Positions 27,959-39,003 of a stretch of DNA of 64,000 bases are shown piece after piece. The stretch's first letter is position 1. Each line of letters opens with the position of its first letter. This stretch comes from Mycolicibacterium porcinum (GTDB taxonomy: Bacteria; Actinomycetota; Actinomycetes; Mycobacteriales; Mycobacteriaceae), in NCBI GenBank assembly GCA_002086835.1, contig MVIG01000013.1, positions 62,001-126,000 of the forward strand, read 5' to 3'. Made by a program: the position numbers and the translations under genes. The notes under the pieces are model-generated. The model was given only the letters and a program-made list of their open reading frames with translations, did not search any database and was not told the DNA's origin.

Positions 27959-28654
27959 ATGACCAGCGTCACGCCGACAGAGGCCGATACTGCCGCGATG
28001 ATCGACCACACCCTGCTCAAACCCGAGGCGACCGCCGCCGACGTCGAGGCTCTGATCGCCGAGGCGATCGAGCTGGGTACCTATTCGGTATGTGTGTCAC
28101 CTTCGATGCTGCCCGTCAGCACCCCTGCCGGCTCGACCCTCAAAATCGCTGCGGTCTGCGGCTTTCCGAGTGGCAAGCACAGCTCGGCCGTCAAAGCCGC
28201 CGAGGCCGCCGAAGCGGTGCGGTGTGGCGCCGACGAGATCGACATGGTGATCGACATCGGCACGGCCAAAGCCGGCGACTACGACCGCGTCGAAGCCGAC
28301 ATCGCTGCGGTCCGGGCCGCTGCGCCCGCACCGACGGTGCTGAAGGTGATCATCGAATCGGCAGCCTTGACCGACCAGGAGATCATCGGGACGTGCCGAG
28401 CGGCGGTGGCCGCGGGAGCTGACTTCGTCAAGACCTCGACCGGCTTCCACCCGTCCGGTGGCGCGACGGTGCACGCGGTCGAGCTCATGCACCGTACTGT
28501 TCACGACAGCGGGCTGGCGGTGAAGGCCTCGGGCGGAGTACGCACCCTGGAGCAGGCCCGGGCCATGATCGCGGCGGGAGCGACACGGCTGGGAGTGTCC
28601 GGATCACGCGCGCTGCTCGGTGCGGCCGCACCGGAGGAACCAGCAGGCTACTGA
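27959..28654 (+). CDS. deoC: Deoxyribose-phosphate aldolase
   Basis: This class I aldolase splits 2-deoxyribose-5-phosphate into glyceraldehyde-3-phosphate and acetaldehyde; 231 residues. The Schiff-base lysine is K158 in [13 protein letters not shown], the second active-site lysine is in [10 protein letters not shown], and the N-terminal [11 protein letters not shown] is the DeoC hallmark. A GGAAGG site precedes the ATG, 33 bases after the permease. M. tuberculosis has its deoC elsewhere (Rv0478), so this copy may be a specialised second one tied to the imported substrate. A strong terminator follows. Confidence 0.92.
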   Translation: MTSVTPTEADTAAMIDHTLLKPEATAADVEALIAEAIELGTYSVCVSPSMLPVSTPAGSTLKIAAVCGFPSGKHSSAVKAAEAAEAVRCGADEIDMVIDIGTAKAGDYDRVEADIAAVRAAAPAPTVLKVIIESAALTDQEIIGTCRAAVAAGADFVKTSTGFHPSGGATVHAVELMHRTVHDSGLAVKASGGVRTLEQARAMIAAGATRLGVSGSRALLGAAAPEEPAGY

Positions 28655-28682
28655 TGCGCCGGCGGAACCACCGGCACAAATG

Positions 28683-28716
28683 AGAGCCGCCCCGGTAGTG
28701 ATACCGGGGCGGCTCT
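28683..28716. terminator. Strong bidirectional hairpin between deoC and secG
   Basis: AGAGCCGCCCCGGTA and its perfect complement flank a GTGA loop, a 15-bp GC-rich stem. It lies between convergent deoC (+) and secG (-), so it can end transcription from both sides. Only a short TTCGTT follows on the plus strand. Confidence 0.8.
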
Positions 28717-28748
28717 TCGTTGGGTCCTTGGCGGACGCGGGCGACTGG

Positions 28749-28982
28749 TCAGCTGTATTTGATCAGCAGCGCGACGCCCACGATCGACACCAGCCAGATG
28801 CCGGTCACGAACAGCGTCAGGCGGTCGAGGTTCTTCTCGACCACGGTGGAGCCGGACAGGCTGGACTGGACACCGCCGCCGAACAGGGTGGACAGACCGC
28901 CACCTTTGGCGCGATGCAGCAGCACCAAGAGCACGACCAGCACGCTGGTCACGACCAGAGTGATCTGCAGAGCCAATTCCAT
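28749..28982 (-). CDS. secG: Preprotein translocase subunit SecG
   Basis: SecG is the small auxiliary subunit of the SecYEG channel. The 77-residue product has two membrane segments (about 4-22 and 54-74) with the conserved glycine-rich loop AKGGGLSTLFGGG between them. It ends the gap-pgk-tpiA-secG cluster on the minus strand, 44 bases after tpiA, as in M. tuberculosis (Rv1440). Confidence 0.95.
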   Translation of the reverse strand: MELALQITLVVTSVLVVLLVLLHRAKGGGLSTLFGGGVQSSLSGSTVVEKNLDRLTLFVTGIWLVSIVGVALLIKYS

Positions 28983-29026
28983 GGATGTAAGACTACCTGG
29001 TGCGGTGTCCGGCCCCCTTCCCCGGG

Positions 29027-29812
29027 TTAGGGCAGCGGTCCGCCCGCGGCGATGGCCGACAGCGTGGCGAACTGCTCGCCGTCCAGCGAAGCGCCGCCGA
29101 CGAGGGCTCCGTCGACATCGCCCTGCGCCACGATCTCGCCGACGTTCTTGGCATTGACGGACCCGCCATAGAGCACCCGCACCCCGGCCGCGAGCTGCGG
29201 CGAGGACAGGTTGCCCAACTCGTCACGAATCGCCTTGCACACCTCCTGGGCGTCGGCCGCGCTGGCCACCCGCCCGGTGCCGATCGCCCACACGGGCTCG
29301 TAGGCGATGACGGCCTGGCCGATCTGCTCCTTGCTCAAGCCGGCCAGGGAGCCGCGCAACGAGTTCACGTTGTACTCGACGTGGTTGCCCGCCTCACGCA
29401 CCTCGAGCTGTTCGCCGATGCAGATGATCGGGGTGATGCCGTGCTTGAACGCCGCGGCCGCCTTGGCCGCCACGAGCTCATCGGTCTCACCGTGGTAGGT
29501 CCGCCGCTCGGAGTGACCCACCACAACGAAGCTGCAGCCCAGCTTGGCCAGGAACGCCCCGCTGATCTCACCGGTGTAGGCGCCCGAATCGTGCCGGGAC
29601 ACGTCCTGGGCACCGTAGGTGAGCCGCAGCTTGTCGCCGTCGACCAGGGTCTGCACGCTGCGCAGGTCGGTGAACGGCGGGATGACGGTCACATCGACCT
29701 TGTCGAAGTACTTGTCCGGCAAGGCGAATGCGATCTTCTGCACCAGTGCGATGGCCTCGAAATGATTGAGATTCATCTTCCAGTTGCCGGCAATGAGCGG
29801 CTTACGGGCCAT
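29027..29812 (-). CDS. tpiA: Triosephosphate isomerase
   Basis: This enzyme interconverts dihydroxyacetone phosphate and glyceraldehyde-3-phosphate; 261 residues, the same as M. tuberculosis TpiA. Active-site features are N and K in GNWKMNLN (9-16), the histidine in VVGHSERR (about 97-104), and the glutamate in [11 protein letters not shown] (about 172-182). The ATG at 29812 was chosen since a longer in-frame reading overlaps pgk. It lies 4 bases after pgk. It would also process triose made by DeoC. Confidence 0.96.
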   Translation of the reverse strand: MARKPLIAGNWKMNLNHFEAIALVQKIAFALPDKYFDKVDVTVIPPFTDLRSVQTLVDGDKLRLTYGAQDVSRHDSGAYTGEISGAFLAKLGCSFVVVGHSERRTYHGETDELVAAKAAAAFKHGITPIICIGEQLEVREAGNHVEYNVNSLRGSLAGLSKEQIGQAVIAYEPVWAIGTGRVASAADAQEVCKAIRDELGNLSSPQLAAGVRVLYGGSVNAKNVGEIVAQGDVDGALVGGASLDGEQFATLSAIAAGGPLP

Positions 29813-29816
29813 GGTT

Positions 29817-31052
<1,236 letters not shown>

Positions 31053-31057
31053 TGGTA

Positions 31058-32167
<1,110 letters not shown>

Positions 32168-33160
32168 TCAGATGTCGCGCTCGTGCAGGGCGAGTTGGTC
32201 GAGTTCGTGCGGATCCTGGCCGACCAGATCGGCGATCAGACCGTCGTCCGAGAGGTCCATCGGTGCGGAGTGTTTCCAGTCGTGATGGGCCACCTCGTTC
32301 AGTCTCTTGATGATGTGGTGATCGGTCACCTCGATGGCCAATTCGCGCCGATGGTCGAAGCTGCCCGGCGAGAAATTGATCGAGCCGACGATGGCGCGTT
32401 CGTGGTCGGCGAGAATCATCTTCGCGTGCAGCTTCATGTGCTTGAGCCGGTGGATCTTGATGCCGACGTCATCCAAGATGCGCATCCCGCTGACGCCTTC
32501 GAGGAGCTTGCCCGACTTGAGGTGATGGGCCGCGCGGGCCATGACGTGAACCTTCACCCCGCGATGCGCCGCACGGACCAGGCGCTCGATGATCACCGGA
32601 TCCTGGTAGCGCTCGTTCTGGACGAACAGGGTGTGCTTGGCATTGTCGATGAACTCGGCGATGCGATGCCTGCCGTTGGTGGGGCACCAGATCAGGTGCG
32701 CACCACCGCCGGGGTCGAACTCCTCACGTGCCCAATCGGCTTCGAAGCAGTCGATGATCTCGGCGACCTCGTAGGCGCTGGGGGTGACGACGGCGTAGTC
32801 GCGCGTCACCGTGAAGTTCTCCTCGGTCCAGTTCAGCGACTCGACAAACGCGTACTCGTCGTCGACGACCATGGACTTCTCGTGTGTCAGGTCGAAGGCG
32901 GGGTTGCTCTGGCGGACCTCGATTCCGAACCGCTCCAACATCTCCCGCGCGTTGTCGTTGTCGGTCTCGCCGTCGCGCCGCTCGGGGTTGAGCATGACCT
33001 TGACGTCCACGCCCCGCCGGTGCGCGGCCACCACGGCCTCCAGCAGTGGCAGGTGGTTGAAGGCGAACATCTTGATCCGCACGGAGCGCGCGGACGCACC
33101 GATCGCGTCGAGCACCGGCTGTGCCGAATCGTCGGGCAGGATAATCAGCGAACGCGTCAC
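32168..33160 (-). CDS. Phospholipase D-like (HKD) protein
   Basis: This 330-residue protein has two HKD half-sites: HEKSMVVDDEYAFVES (about 113-128) and HAKMILADHERAIVGSINF (about 245-263). Both histidines and lysines are present, so it should be an active phosphodiesterase or phosphatidyltransferase. It lacks the N-terminal membrane helices of classical cardiolipin synthases and has no signal peptide, so it is probably cytoplasmic or peripheral. It overlaps the end of the ABC exporter gene by 4 bases, suggesting a shared role, perhaps in lipid handling; the substrate is unknown. Confidence 0.82.
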   Translation of the reverse strand: MTRSLIILPDDSAQPVLDAIGASARSVRIKMFAFNHLPLLEAVVAAHRRGVDVKVMLNPERRDGETDNDNAREMLERFGIEVRQSNPAFDLTHEKSMVVDDEYAFVESLNWTEENFTVTRDYAVVTPSAYEVAEIIDCFEADWAREEFDPGGGAHLIWCPTNGRHRIAEFIDNAKHTLFVQNERYQDPVIIERLVRAAHRGVKVHVMARAAHHLKSGKLLEGVSGMRILDDVGIKIHRLKHMKLHAKMILADHERAIVGSINFSPGSFDHRRELAIEVTDHHIIKRLNEVAHHDWKHSAPMDLSDDGLIADLVGQDPHELDQLALHERDI

Positions 33161-34932
33161 GGTGTCTCGTCCTCGTATTGGATGCGGTGCAACTCGGCAT
33201 ATCTGCCGCCTGCGGTCAGGAGTTCGGTGTGCGTGCCCTCCTCCACCACCCGGCCTTCCTCAAGCACGACGATCTTGTCCGCATCGCGAATCGTGCTGAG
33301 GCGGTGGGCGATCGTGATCACCGTGCGTCCGGTCATCAGGCGCTGCAGCGCCGACATCACCAGGTGTTCGGACTCGGCGTCCAGGGCTGCGGTCGGTTCG
33401 TCCAGGATGAGGATGGGACTGTCGCGGATCAGGGCGCGGGCGATGCCGATCCGCTGACGCTGGCCGCCGGAGAGGGTCAGCCCACGCTCGCCCACCGGGC
33501 TGTCGTAACCCAGCGGCATCGCGGCGATGAACTCGTGCGCGTTGGCCAATTTCGCCATCTTGACGATCTCGTCGTCATCGGCGTCGGGCCGCCCGAACGC
33601 GATGTTGTCGCGAATCGTGCCCCGGAACAGCACCGTGTCCTGCAGAACGTAGGCGATCTGGCTGCGAAGTTCGTGGAGCTTGTAGTCGCGCAGGTCGACC
33701 CCGTCGATCCGGACGGTACCCGCGCTCGGGTCGTAGAAGCGCGGAATCAGGCTGACCAGACTGGACTTTCCGCTCCCGGTGTGCCCGACGACACCGACCA
33801 ACTGCCCGGGTTGCACCTCGAACGTGACTTCGCGCAGCACCGGGTTCTCACTGTCGTACGCGAACGCCACCCGGTCGAAGCTGATCGCTCCGGTGAGCTG
33901 TTCCGGCTCGACCGCGTCCGGTTTCTCCTCGACCGAGGTCTCGGCGGTCAGCAGCGCGTTGACGCGGTCGACGCCCACCGAGGCCATCGCGATGGTGTTG
34001 GTGAGCTTGGCCAGGTCCTGCACCGGCTTGAAGAACGATGCCAGATAGGAGATGAACACGGTCAGCGTGCCCGCCGTCATCGCGCCCGCGAGGATGAGCG
34101 CCGACCCCCGCCACAGCACCACCGCGGTACAGGCGGCCACCACGACGCCGACGATCGGCGACACCACCGATTTCACGCGTCGCGCGTTGAGCGCCGCATC
34201 CACCGCCTGCTGGCCGGCGATCGCCAGCTCACGTTCCTGCATGTCCTCGCGGTCGAACGCCTTGACCACGCGGATCGACTGCAGGCCCTCCTCCGCGACC
34301 GCGACGATGTCGGATTCGCGTCTGCGCACCTCGTGGGTCGCCGCCTTCACCGCCTTGCGGATGCGCGACACGAACAACAGCAGCAGCGGTGCCACCGCGA
34401 GTGCGATGAGCGTGAAATCCCACTGCAGCCACAACATCATGGCCAACATGCCAACGATGGTCAGCAGGTCGGTCGCGATGCCCAGCGTCGAGGACGACGC
34501 GAAACCCTGGATGGTGTCGACGTCGTCGGTGAGCGTGCTCAGGATCGGCCCGACGCGGTGGGTGTCGAAGTAGTTGAGCGACAGCTGCTGCAGGTGGTGG
34601 TAGGCGCGGGTGCGCAGATCGTTGCCGATCCGCTGGCCGACGGTTTCGGTCAGGTAATTGGCCGTATAGGACGCGACGGCCGCCACCACCGCAATGACGA
34701 GCACCATGATCGCGGCCAGACCGGCGATGTGCATCTTGCCTTCGCCACCGAGAAGCGGCTGCAGCATTCCATGTAGCCAGCCCGGCAGCGGGTGGTGGCC
34801 GACGACGCTGTCCAGCACGACCTTCAACGGCCAGGGCGCGGCCAGGCCGGTGGCGATCTGCACCAGCAGCACCGCGAAGATTCCGGCGACCAGCAACCGG
34901 TACGGGCGGATCAGCTCAAGAATCAGTCTCAT
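33157..34932 (-). CDS. ABC exporter, fused membrane and ATPase domains (half transporter)
   Basis: This 591-residue protein is a type IV half-transporter expected to act as a homodimer. The first about 310 residues hold six membrane helices, and the C-terminal domain has Walker A GHTGSGKSS (about 379-387), signature LSGGQRQRIGIAR and Walker B ILILDEPTAALD. ATG 34932 (MRLILEL) was preferred as a family-like start; GTG 34989 would add 19 residues. No partner half-transporter is present. The downstream PLD-like gene overlaps it, hinting at lipid or cell-wall precursor export, an inference only. Confidence 0.88.
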   Translation of the reverse strand: MRLILELIRPYRLLVAGIFAVLLVQIATGLAAPWPLKVVLDSVVGHHPLPGWLHGMLQPLLGGEGKMHIAGLAAIMVLVIAVVAAVASYTANYLTETVGQRIGNDLRTRAYHHLQQLSLNYFDTHRVGPILSTLTDDVDTIQGFASSSTLGIATDLLTIVGMLAMMLWLQWDFTLIALAVAPLLLLFVSRIRKAVKAATHEVRRRESDIVAVAEEGLQSIRVVKAFDREDMQERELAIAGQQAVDAALNARRVKSVVSPIVGVVVAACTAVVLWRGSALILAGAMTAGTLTVFISYLASFFKPVQDLAKLTNTIAMASVGVDRVNALLTAETSVEEKPDAVEPEQLTGAISFDRVAFAYDSENPVLREVTFEVQPGQLVGVVGHTGSGKSSLVSLIPRFYDPSAGTVRIDGVDLRDYKLHELRSQIAYVLQDTVLFRGTIRDNIAFGRPDADDDEIVKMAKLANAHEFIAAMPLGYDSPVGERGLTLSGGQRQRIGIARALIRDSPILILDEPTAALDAESEHLVMSALQRLMTGRTVITIAHRLSTIRDADKIVVLEEGRVVEEGTHTELLTAGGRYAELHRIQYEDETP

Positions 34933-35078
34933 CGCGACTGCTGCCTCGATCGGGGTCGTGAACTGGTTCGATGTCCAGTTGGTCGACACACATTACAACG
35001 CCGCAATGACATCAGCGTGGCTCAGTTACCACCCCACTGACCTTCTGGTGACGTCGCACGCCGAGCGAAGTACCTGAT

Positions 35079-35714
35079 CTACCCATCGACCGGTACAGCG
35101 ACCTCGTTTCGACGCAGCAGCGGTAGCGTCCACGGTGGGTCGTAGAACCAGGCTGTCGCCTCATCCTGGCTGTCGAATCCGGTGGCCCGGAGCGTCTCCC
35201 GGAGTTGCTCGGTACGTCGCGAGATGGCGTCCGCTCGGCGATCACCGCTGAATCGCAGCACGGCGACGGTCTGAGCAGGCAACTCGACAATCCGGACCCG
35301 GTTGTCATCGGGCTCGGGGAGCGTCTGCACCGTCCACGCGGCCGGTAGGTAGAACCGGACGTCCCACCCCCGCTCGGCATCGCCGTCCTGCGCCACCGGG
35401 GCAGTCATCGCGATCTTCTGCCCACCCCGGGCGGTTTCGCGTTCGGACGCCGAGGCGGCAACCGCTCCGTGGCGATGGTTCCCGCCGAATATGTAGCCGG
35501 CCAGCCGACTGAATCCGGTGCGGAGCGCAGCCTCCCTGCTCGCTGCGAAGACAGTGGTCTCGGCGGCCAGGCGCGGCAGGTAGTGGCGCAGCTCCACCCC
35601 ATCGATCAGCGGTTCAGCCCGGTAGGGCGGCTCTTCGGTGCCTATCCGACATCCGATGACCGAACCGGCCAGCGAAACAGTGTCGCCGATCAAGCTGGTG
35701 AAGCGGTCCAACAC
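35079..35714 (-). CDS. SOUL family haem-binding protein
   Basis: This 211-residue protein has the SOUL/HBP fold: YRAEPLIDGVELRHYLPRLAAET near the N-terminus, KIAMTAPVAQ (about 100-109) and the C-terminal WFYDPPWTLPLLRRNEVAVPV. Members bind haem or porphyrins in vertebrates, and bacterial members are largely unstudied. AAGGAG lies 6 nt before the GTG start. No membrane segment or clear signal peptide is present. It stands alone between the ABC exporter and the hydroxylase gene on the same strand. Confidence 0.85.
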   Translation of the reverse strand: MLDRFTSLIGDTVSLAGSVIGCRIGTEEPPYRAEPLIDGVELRHYLPRLAAETTVFAASREAALRTGFSRLAGYIFGGNHRHGAVAASASERETARGGQKIAMTAPVAQDGDAERGWDVRFYLPAAWTVQTLPEPDDNRVRIVELPAQTVAVLRFSGDRRADAISRRTEQLRETLRATGFDSQDEATAWFYDPPWTLPLLRRNEVAVPVDG

Positions 35715-35773
35715 GGCATGCTCCTTCTTCCTGTGCCGCCGCCTGCTGCGACGTCATCAGGCATTCGGAGCCG

Positions 35774-35793
35774 CCACCCATCTGGATGGGCGG
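35774..35793 (-). terminator. Weak hairpin after the fatty acid hydroxylase gene
   Basis: CCCATC TG GATGGG with flanking GCC/GGC pairs forms an imperfect stem in the 107-bp gap below the hydroxylase stop. It may end the TetR-hydroxylase transcript; there is no U-tract. Confidence 0.3.
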
Positions 35794-35821
35794 CAGGCGG
35801 ATCAGATCTGGTCGCCGCCCC

Positions 35822-36745
35822 TCAGCTCATCGCATTCTGGACCGGCGCCTGCTGCGCATAGGCTTCCACAGCCTTTGGGGTGTCGGCGTTTTCGCTCCAG
35901 CCTGGCGGTCCGAACAGATATCCGAGGCGGCCGCGCCAGCTCCGTGCTCGCCAGACGTCGCCGACCATGGCGATGAACTCGTGGTAGTTCACCTTGATCG
36001 GGTTGTAGGTATCGATGTTCTTGGTGAGTCCGTACCGCACCGGTTCACCTTCGCCGACGAAGGTGCCGAAAATCCGGTCCCACAGGATGAAGATGCCCGC
36101 GTAATTCTTGTCCAGGTAGGGGTTGTTGGCTCCGTGGTGCACGCGGTGGTGCGACGGGGTGTTGAACACGAACTCGATGACGCGAGGTAACCGGTCGATG
36201 CGCTCGGTATGGATCGGGAACTGGTACAGCAGCACGATGCTCTGCGACAGGAAGACCAGCCAGGCGGGTATGCCGATGAGCGCCAGCCCCGCATAACCGA
36301 TGGTGTTCAGGAACGATCCGGGTATCAGCCAGGACAACCGCGTGGCCGTCGAGAGGTTGAAGTACTGGCTCGAGTGATGGACATTATGAGCTGCCCAGAA
36401 CAGCCTGATGCGGTGTGACATCCGGTGCTGCAGATAGTAGGCCAGGTCGGCCAGCACGATGGCCAGCACCCAGACCCACCAGTGAGATGCCGAGAGGTGC
36501 AGCGGTGTCACGGCGGCCGCGATCACCACCATCGGGACGGCGATGAACTTGTCGAGCGGCCGCAGAACAAAGCCCAGCACATAGATCGAGAGGTTGGTGC
36601 CAGTGTCCCGCCAGGAGATGCCGGCCCGGCGCCGGACGGAATCGCTGCCGTCTTTGTCGTTGTCAAAGTAGTAGCTGAGGAACTCGACCGCCATCAGGAC
36701 GAGGAAGGCCGGCATGGCGTAGAGCCCGATGCGCACTGGATCCAT
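35822..36745 (-). CDS. Sterol desaturase/fatty acid hydroxylase family membrane protein
   Basis: This 307-residue integral membrane di-iron oxygenase has the family histidine boxes HRMSH, HNVHH and HHRVHH, plus about five hydrophobic segments. Family members desaturate or hydroxylate sterols, fatty acids or alkyl ethers. The ATG at 36745 has GAGGT upstream and fits the family length. It lies 5 bases after the TetR gene, in the same transcript, so it is the likely target of that regulator. The lipid substrate is unknown. It is not part of the conserved M. tuberculosis gene order here. Confidence 0.87.
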   Translation of the reverse strand: MDPVRIGLYAMPAFLVLMAVEFLSYYFDNDKDGSDSVRRRAGISWRDTGTNLSIYVLGFVLRPLDKFIAVPMVVIAAAVTPLHLSASHWWVWVLAIVLADLAYYLQHRMSHRIRLFWAAHNVHHSSQYFNLSTATRLSWLIPGSFLNTIGYAGLALIGIPAWLVFLSQSIVLLYQFPIHTERIDRLPRVIEFVFNTPSHHRVHHGANNPYLDKNYAGIFILWDRIFGTFVGEGEPVRYGLTKNIDTYNPIKVNYHEFIAMVGDVWRARSWRGRLGYLFGPPGWSENADTPKAVEAYAQQAPVQNAMS

Positions 36746-36750
36746 CGGGG

Positions 36751-37407
36751 CTACCTCTCGTCTTTCTTGTTGGCTTTCTTGGGCATACCGGCCAATTGCC
36801 ACGCCAGCGCCTGGCCGAACAGTTCCTCCGGCACGCGATCGGGGTCGATGCGCCGCTGCCGGACCAGGCCCTGGAACAGGGCCAGCACCACCACCGCGAA
36901 CCCGTCCACCGAGACACTGTCGTCGATGTTGTTGCGCTCCAGCGTCTCGGCGAGGATCTCGCGCAAGGAAGCCAGCGTGCGCGCCGACCGATCCCGCAGC
37001 GTCACCATGGCATCGGGATTGCGCACCGAATGCAGCCAGAATTCGGCCTGGATCGCCTCGAATTCGATCTCATTGTCGGCGATCTCGACGAGCATCCGCC
37101 CCAAGGCCGTCAGCGGTCCCCCGTCCGCGTTCTCGGAGATGGTCTGTACCACCTTGTCGAGCCGACCGGACGCACGTTCATTCATCAGCTCGGAGAACAG
37201 GTTCTCCTTGCTGGAGAAGTTCGAATAGACGGCGCCGACCGAGTACCCCGCCACGGCGGCGATTTCGTCGACCGACGCGGCGGCGTAGCCCTTCCGCGCG
37301 CAGGTCTCGGCGGCCGCCTCCAACAGCGCCGCGCGGGTTCGGGCCTGGGTCTCGGCTCGTGTCAGCCGTACCGCCGTCGGGTCTTTGGCACTTCGATCGT
37401 CGACCAT
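36751..37407 (-). CDS. TetR-family transcriptional regulator
   Basis: This 218-residue regulator has the TetR DNA-binding domain at about 22-68 (TRAALLEAAAETCARKGY, then SVDEIAAVAGYSVGAVYSNF). The C-terminal ligand domain ends in a basic PKKANKKDER tail. The ATG lies 7 nt after TACTAT, so the mRNA is probably leaderless, and that hexamer sits inside one of two repeated operators, which predicts tight autorepression. It is co-transcribed with the hydroxylase gene 5 bases downstream, so a lipid-like inducer is a reasonable guess. Confidence 0.92.
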   Translation of the reverse strand: MVDDRSAKDPTAVRLTRAETQARTRAALLEAAAETCARKGYAAASVDEIAAVAGYSVGAVYSNFSSKENLFSELMNERASGRLDKVVQTISENADGGPLTALGRMLVEIADNEIEFEAIQAEFWLHSVRNPDAMVTLRDRSARTLASLREILAETLERNNIDDSVSVDGFAVVVLALFQGLVRQRRIDPDRVPEELFGQALAWQLAGMPKKANKKDER

Positions 37408-37413
37408 GTTTCA

Positions 37414-37455
37414 GATAGTAGTCGCTATCTGAACTTTCGGATAGTGATCGTTATC
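37414..37455. promoter_or_regulatory. Duplicated TetR operator over the tetR-hydroxylase promoter
   Basis: GATAGTAGTCGCTATC (37414-37429; the perfect arms extend to 37411-37432) and GATAGTGATCGTTATC (37440-37455) are two copies of the inverted repeat GATAGT-RRTC-GYTATC, 26 bp apart. The first covers the -10 hexamer TACTAT (minus strand, 37415-37420), which is 7 nt before the ATG of the TetR gene. This is a classic autoregulatory arrangement. Confidence 0.75.
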
Positions 37456-37499
37456 CAGAACATTCGTGCCAGTCAGCAGGCGATCGAGATAATCGGCTC

Positions 37500-37945
37500 G
37501 TGTCCTTCTTCGGGATCCCGGGGTATCAGCCGTACTGGCTCGTATGGAACCGCACCAACGATGAGTGGGTCGCCGACTGCCCCGTCCTGCTGGACTTCGC
37601 GGGCGAGCAGGTAGAGCTCACCCACCAGAAAGTCGACGATCTGTCCAACACTTGGAACAGCATCGACCCCAGTAAGGCCCATCGCCTACGGCGAGGATCC
37701 GAAGGACATCTCCCTGGTGTGGCGAGACGACGCGCGTCAGCGGCTAGCTGCCTTTCACGGACAACGACTCCACAGTCGAACTTCTCGTCTGGAGCGGCAG
37801 CGCAACCGACTTCGCCAGCGATATGGTCGCGGTCAGCTTCGGCTTCGCCCACGACCGGATCACCATCACCAACGGCCTCGACGACAACGCCATCGAATTC
37901 GGCCCACCGGAGCCCGAATACCTCAGCCACCCACTGCACAACTGA
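37500..37945 (+). pseudogene. Frameshifted gene for a small protein of about 145 residues
   Basis: Three consecutive reading frames together read as one protein. Frame 1 runs from GTG 37500 (MSFFGIPGYQPYWLVWNRT) to about 37676. After one extra base near 37677 the next frame reads PIAYGEDPKDISLVWRDDAR. After another extra base near 37747 the third reads LPFTDNDSTVELLVWSG and ends SHPLHN at the stop 37943-37945. Each piece looks protein-like and none is complete alone, so the gene has two +1 frameshifts, by decay or sequencing error. I do not recognise the family. The remaining DNA up to the whiA end (37946-38025) holds nothing visible. Confidence 0.6.
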
Positions 37946-38025
37946 GCCGGAGTTCCGCAACTTCGCGTTGACTCAGCCAAAAGGCATCGCCAGCAGTGTT
38001 TTTCGGCGACAGGGGGTGACGGCGT

Positions 38026-39003
38026 TCAGGCGTCGTCGAGCAGATCCGGCGTCACCGCCGACTCGGTGTCGGGAATTCCCTCTTGCTTGGCCTTGCGGTC
38101 GGCCATCGACAGCAGGCGCCGGATCCGGCCGGCCACAGCATCTTTCGTCATAGGCGGCTCGGCGAGCCGGCCTAATTCCTCCAAGGAGGCCTGCCGGTGT
38201 TCCACCCGCAGCTTGCCGGCCGCCGCGAGGTGATCGGGCACGCCGTCACCCAGGATGTCCAACGCACGTTCGACCCGGGCCGCCGCGGCCACCGCGGCAC
38301 GCGCCGAGCGGCGCAGGTTCGCGTCGTCGAAGTTCGCCAGACGATTGGCGGTGGCGCGGACCTCGCGGCGCATGCGCCGCTCCTCCCACGTCAACCTGGT
38401 GTCCTGGGCTCCCATCCGGGTCAGCAAGGCGCCGATCGCCTCGCCATCACGGACGACAACCCGATCACTGCCGCGCACCTCGCGGGCCTTGGCGCTGACT
38501 CCGAGCCGCCGTGCCGCGCCGACCAGGGCCAGCGCCGCCTCCGGACCGGGGCAGCTGACCTCCAGCGCCGACGACCGCCCCGGCTCGGTCAACGATCCGT
38601 GGGCCAGGAACGCACCGCGCCACGCCGCCTCGGCGTCACCGACGCTGCCACCGACCACCTGCGCGGGCAGACCACGCACCGGACGTCCGCGGAGGTCGAG
38701 CAGACCGGTCTGCCGGGCCAGCGCCTCCCCGTCGGCCGCCACCCGCACCACATAGCGGGTGTTCTTCCGGATTCCGCTGGCCGAGAGGACATGGACCACC
38801 GCGTTGTACCCGTACAGGTCGTAGATGTCCTTACGCAGCCGGCGCGCGATGATCCCCAGATCCACCTCGGCCTCCACCACTACCCGGCCAGCCACGATGT
38901 GGAGACCGCCGGCAAAGCGCAACAACGAGGCCACCTCCGCACGGCGAGCACTGACCGAGTTGACTACGAGACGGCTCAGCTCGTCCTTCACCTCGGCTGT
39001 CAT
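38026..39003 (-). CDS. whiA: Sporulation-type DNA-binding regulator WhiA
   Basis: WhiA is an actinobacterial and firmicute transcription factor built from a LAGLIDADG homing-endonuclease-like domain (about 1-210) and a C-terminal helix-turn-helix (about 230-315). It controls cell division genes in Streptomyces. The 325-residue product closely matches M. tuberculosis Rv1423 from memory, including [18 protein letters not shown]. The start at 39003 overlaps the yvcK stop (ATGA); GTG or ATG codons up to 39009 would add two residues. It ends the uvrC-rapZ-yvcK-whiA cluster. Confidence 0.95.
   Translation of the reverse strand: MTAEVKDELSRLVVNSVSARRAEVASLLRFAGGLHIVAGRVVVEAEVDLGIIARRLRKDIYDLYGYNAVVHVLSASGIRKNTRYVVRVAADGEALARQTGLLDLRGRPVRGLPAQVVGGSVGDAEAAWRGAFLAHGSLTEPGRSSALEVSCPGPEAALALVGAARRLGVSAKAREVRGSDRVVVRDGEAIGALLTRMGAQDTRLTWEERRMRREVRATANRLANFDDANLRRSARAAVAAAARVERALDILGDGVPDHLAAAGKLRVEHRQASLEELGRLAEPPMTKDAVAGRIRRLLSMADRKAKQEGIPDTESAVTPDLLDDA

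Noticed and set aside
20757..28654. Autoinducer-2 (Lsr) uptake system
   Set aside because: The gene set is similar, but there is no LsrG, a zinc dehydrogenase is present, and the aldolase carries the DeoC KTSTGF and [11 protein letters not shown] motifs.
37500..37945. Programmed ribosomal frameshifting
   Set aside because: Two +1 events without slippery runs or downstream structure are unlikely; decay or sequencing error is simpler.
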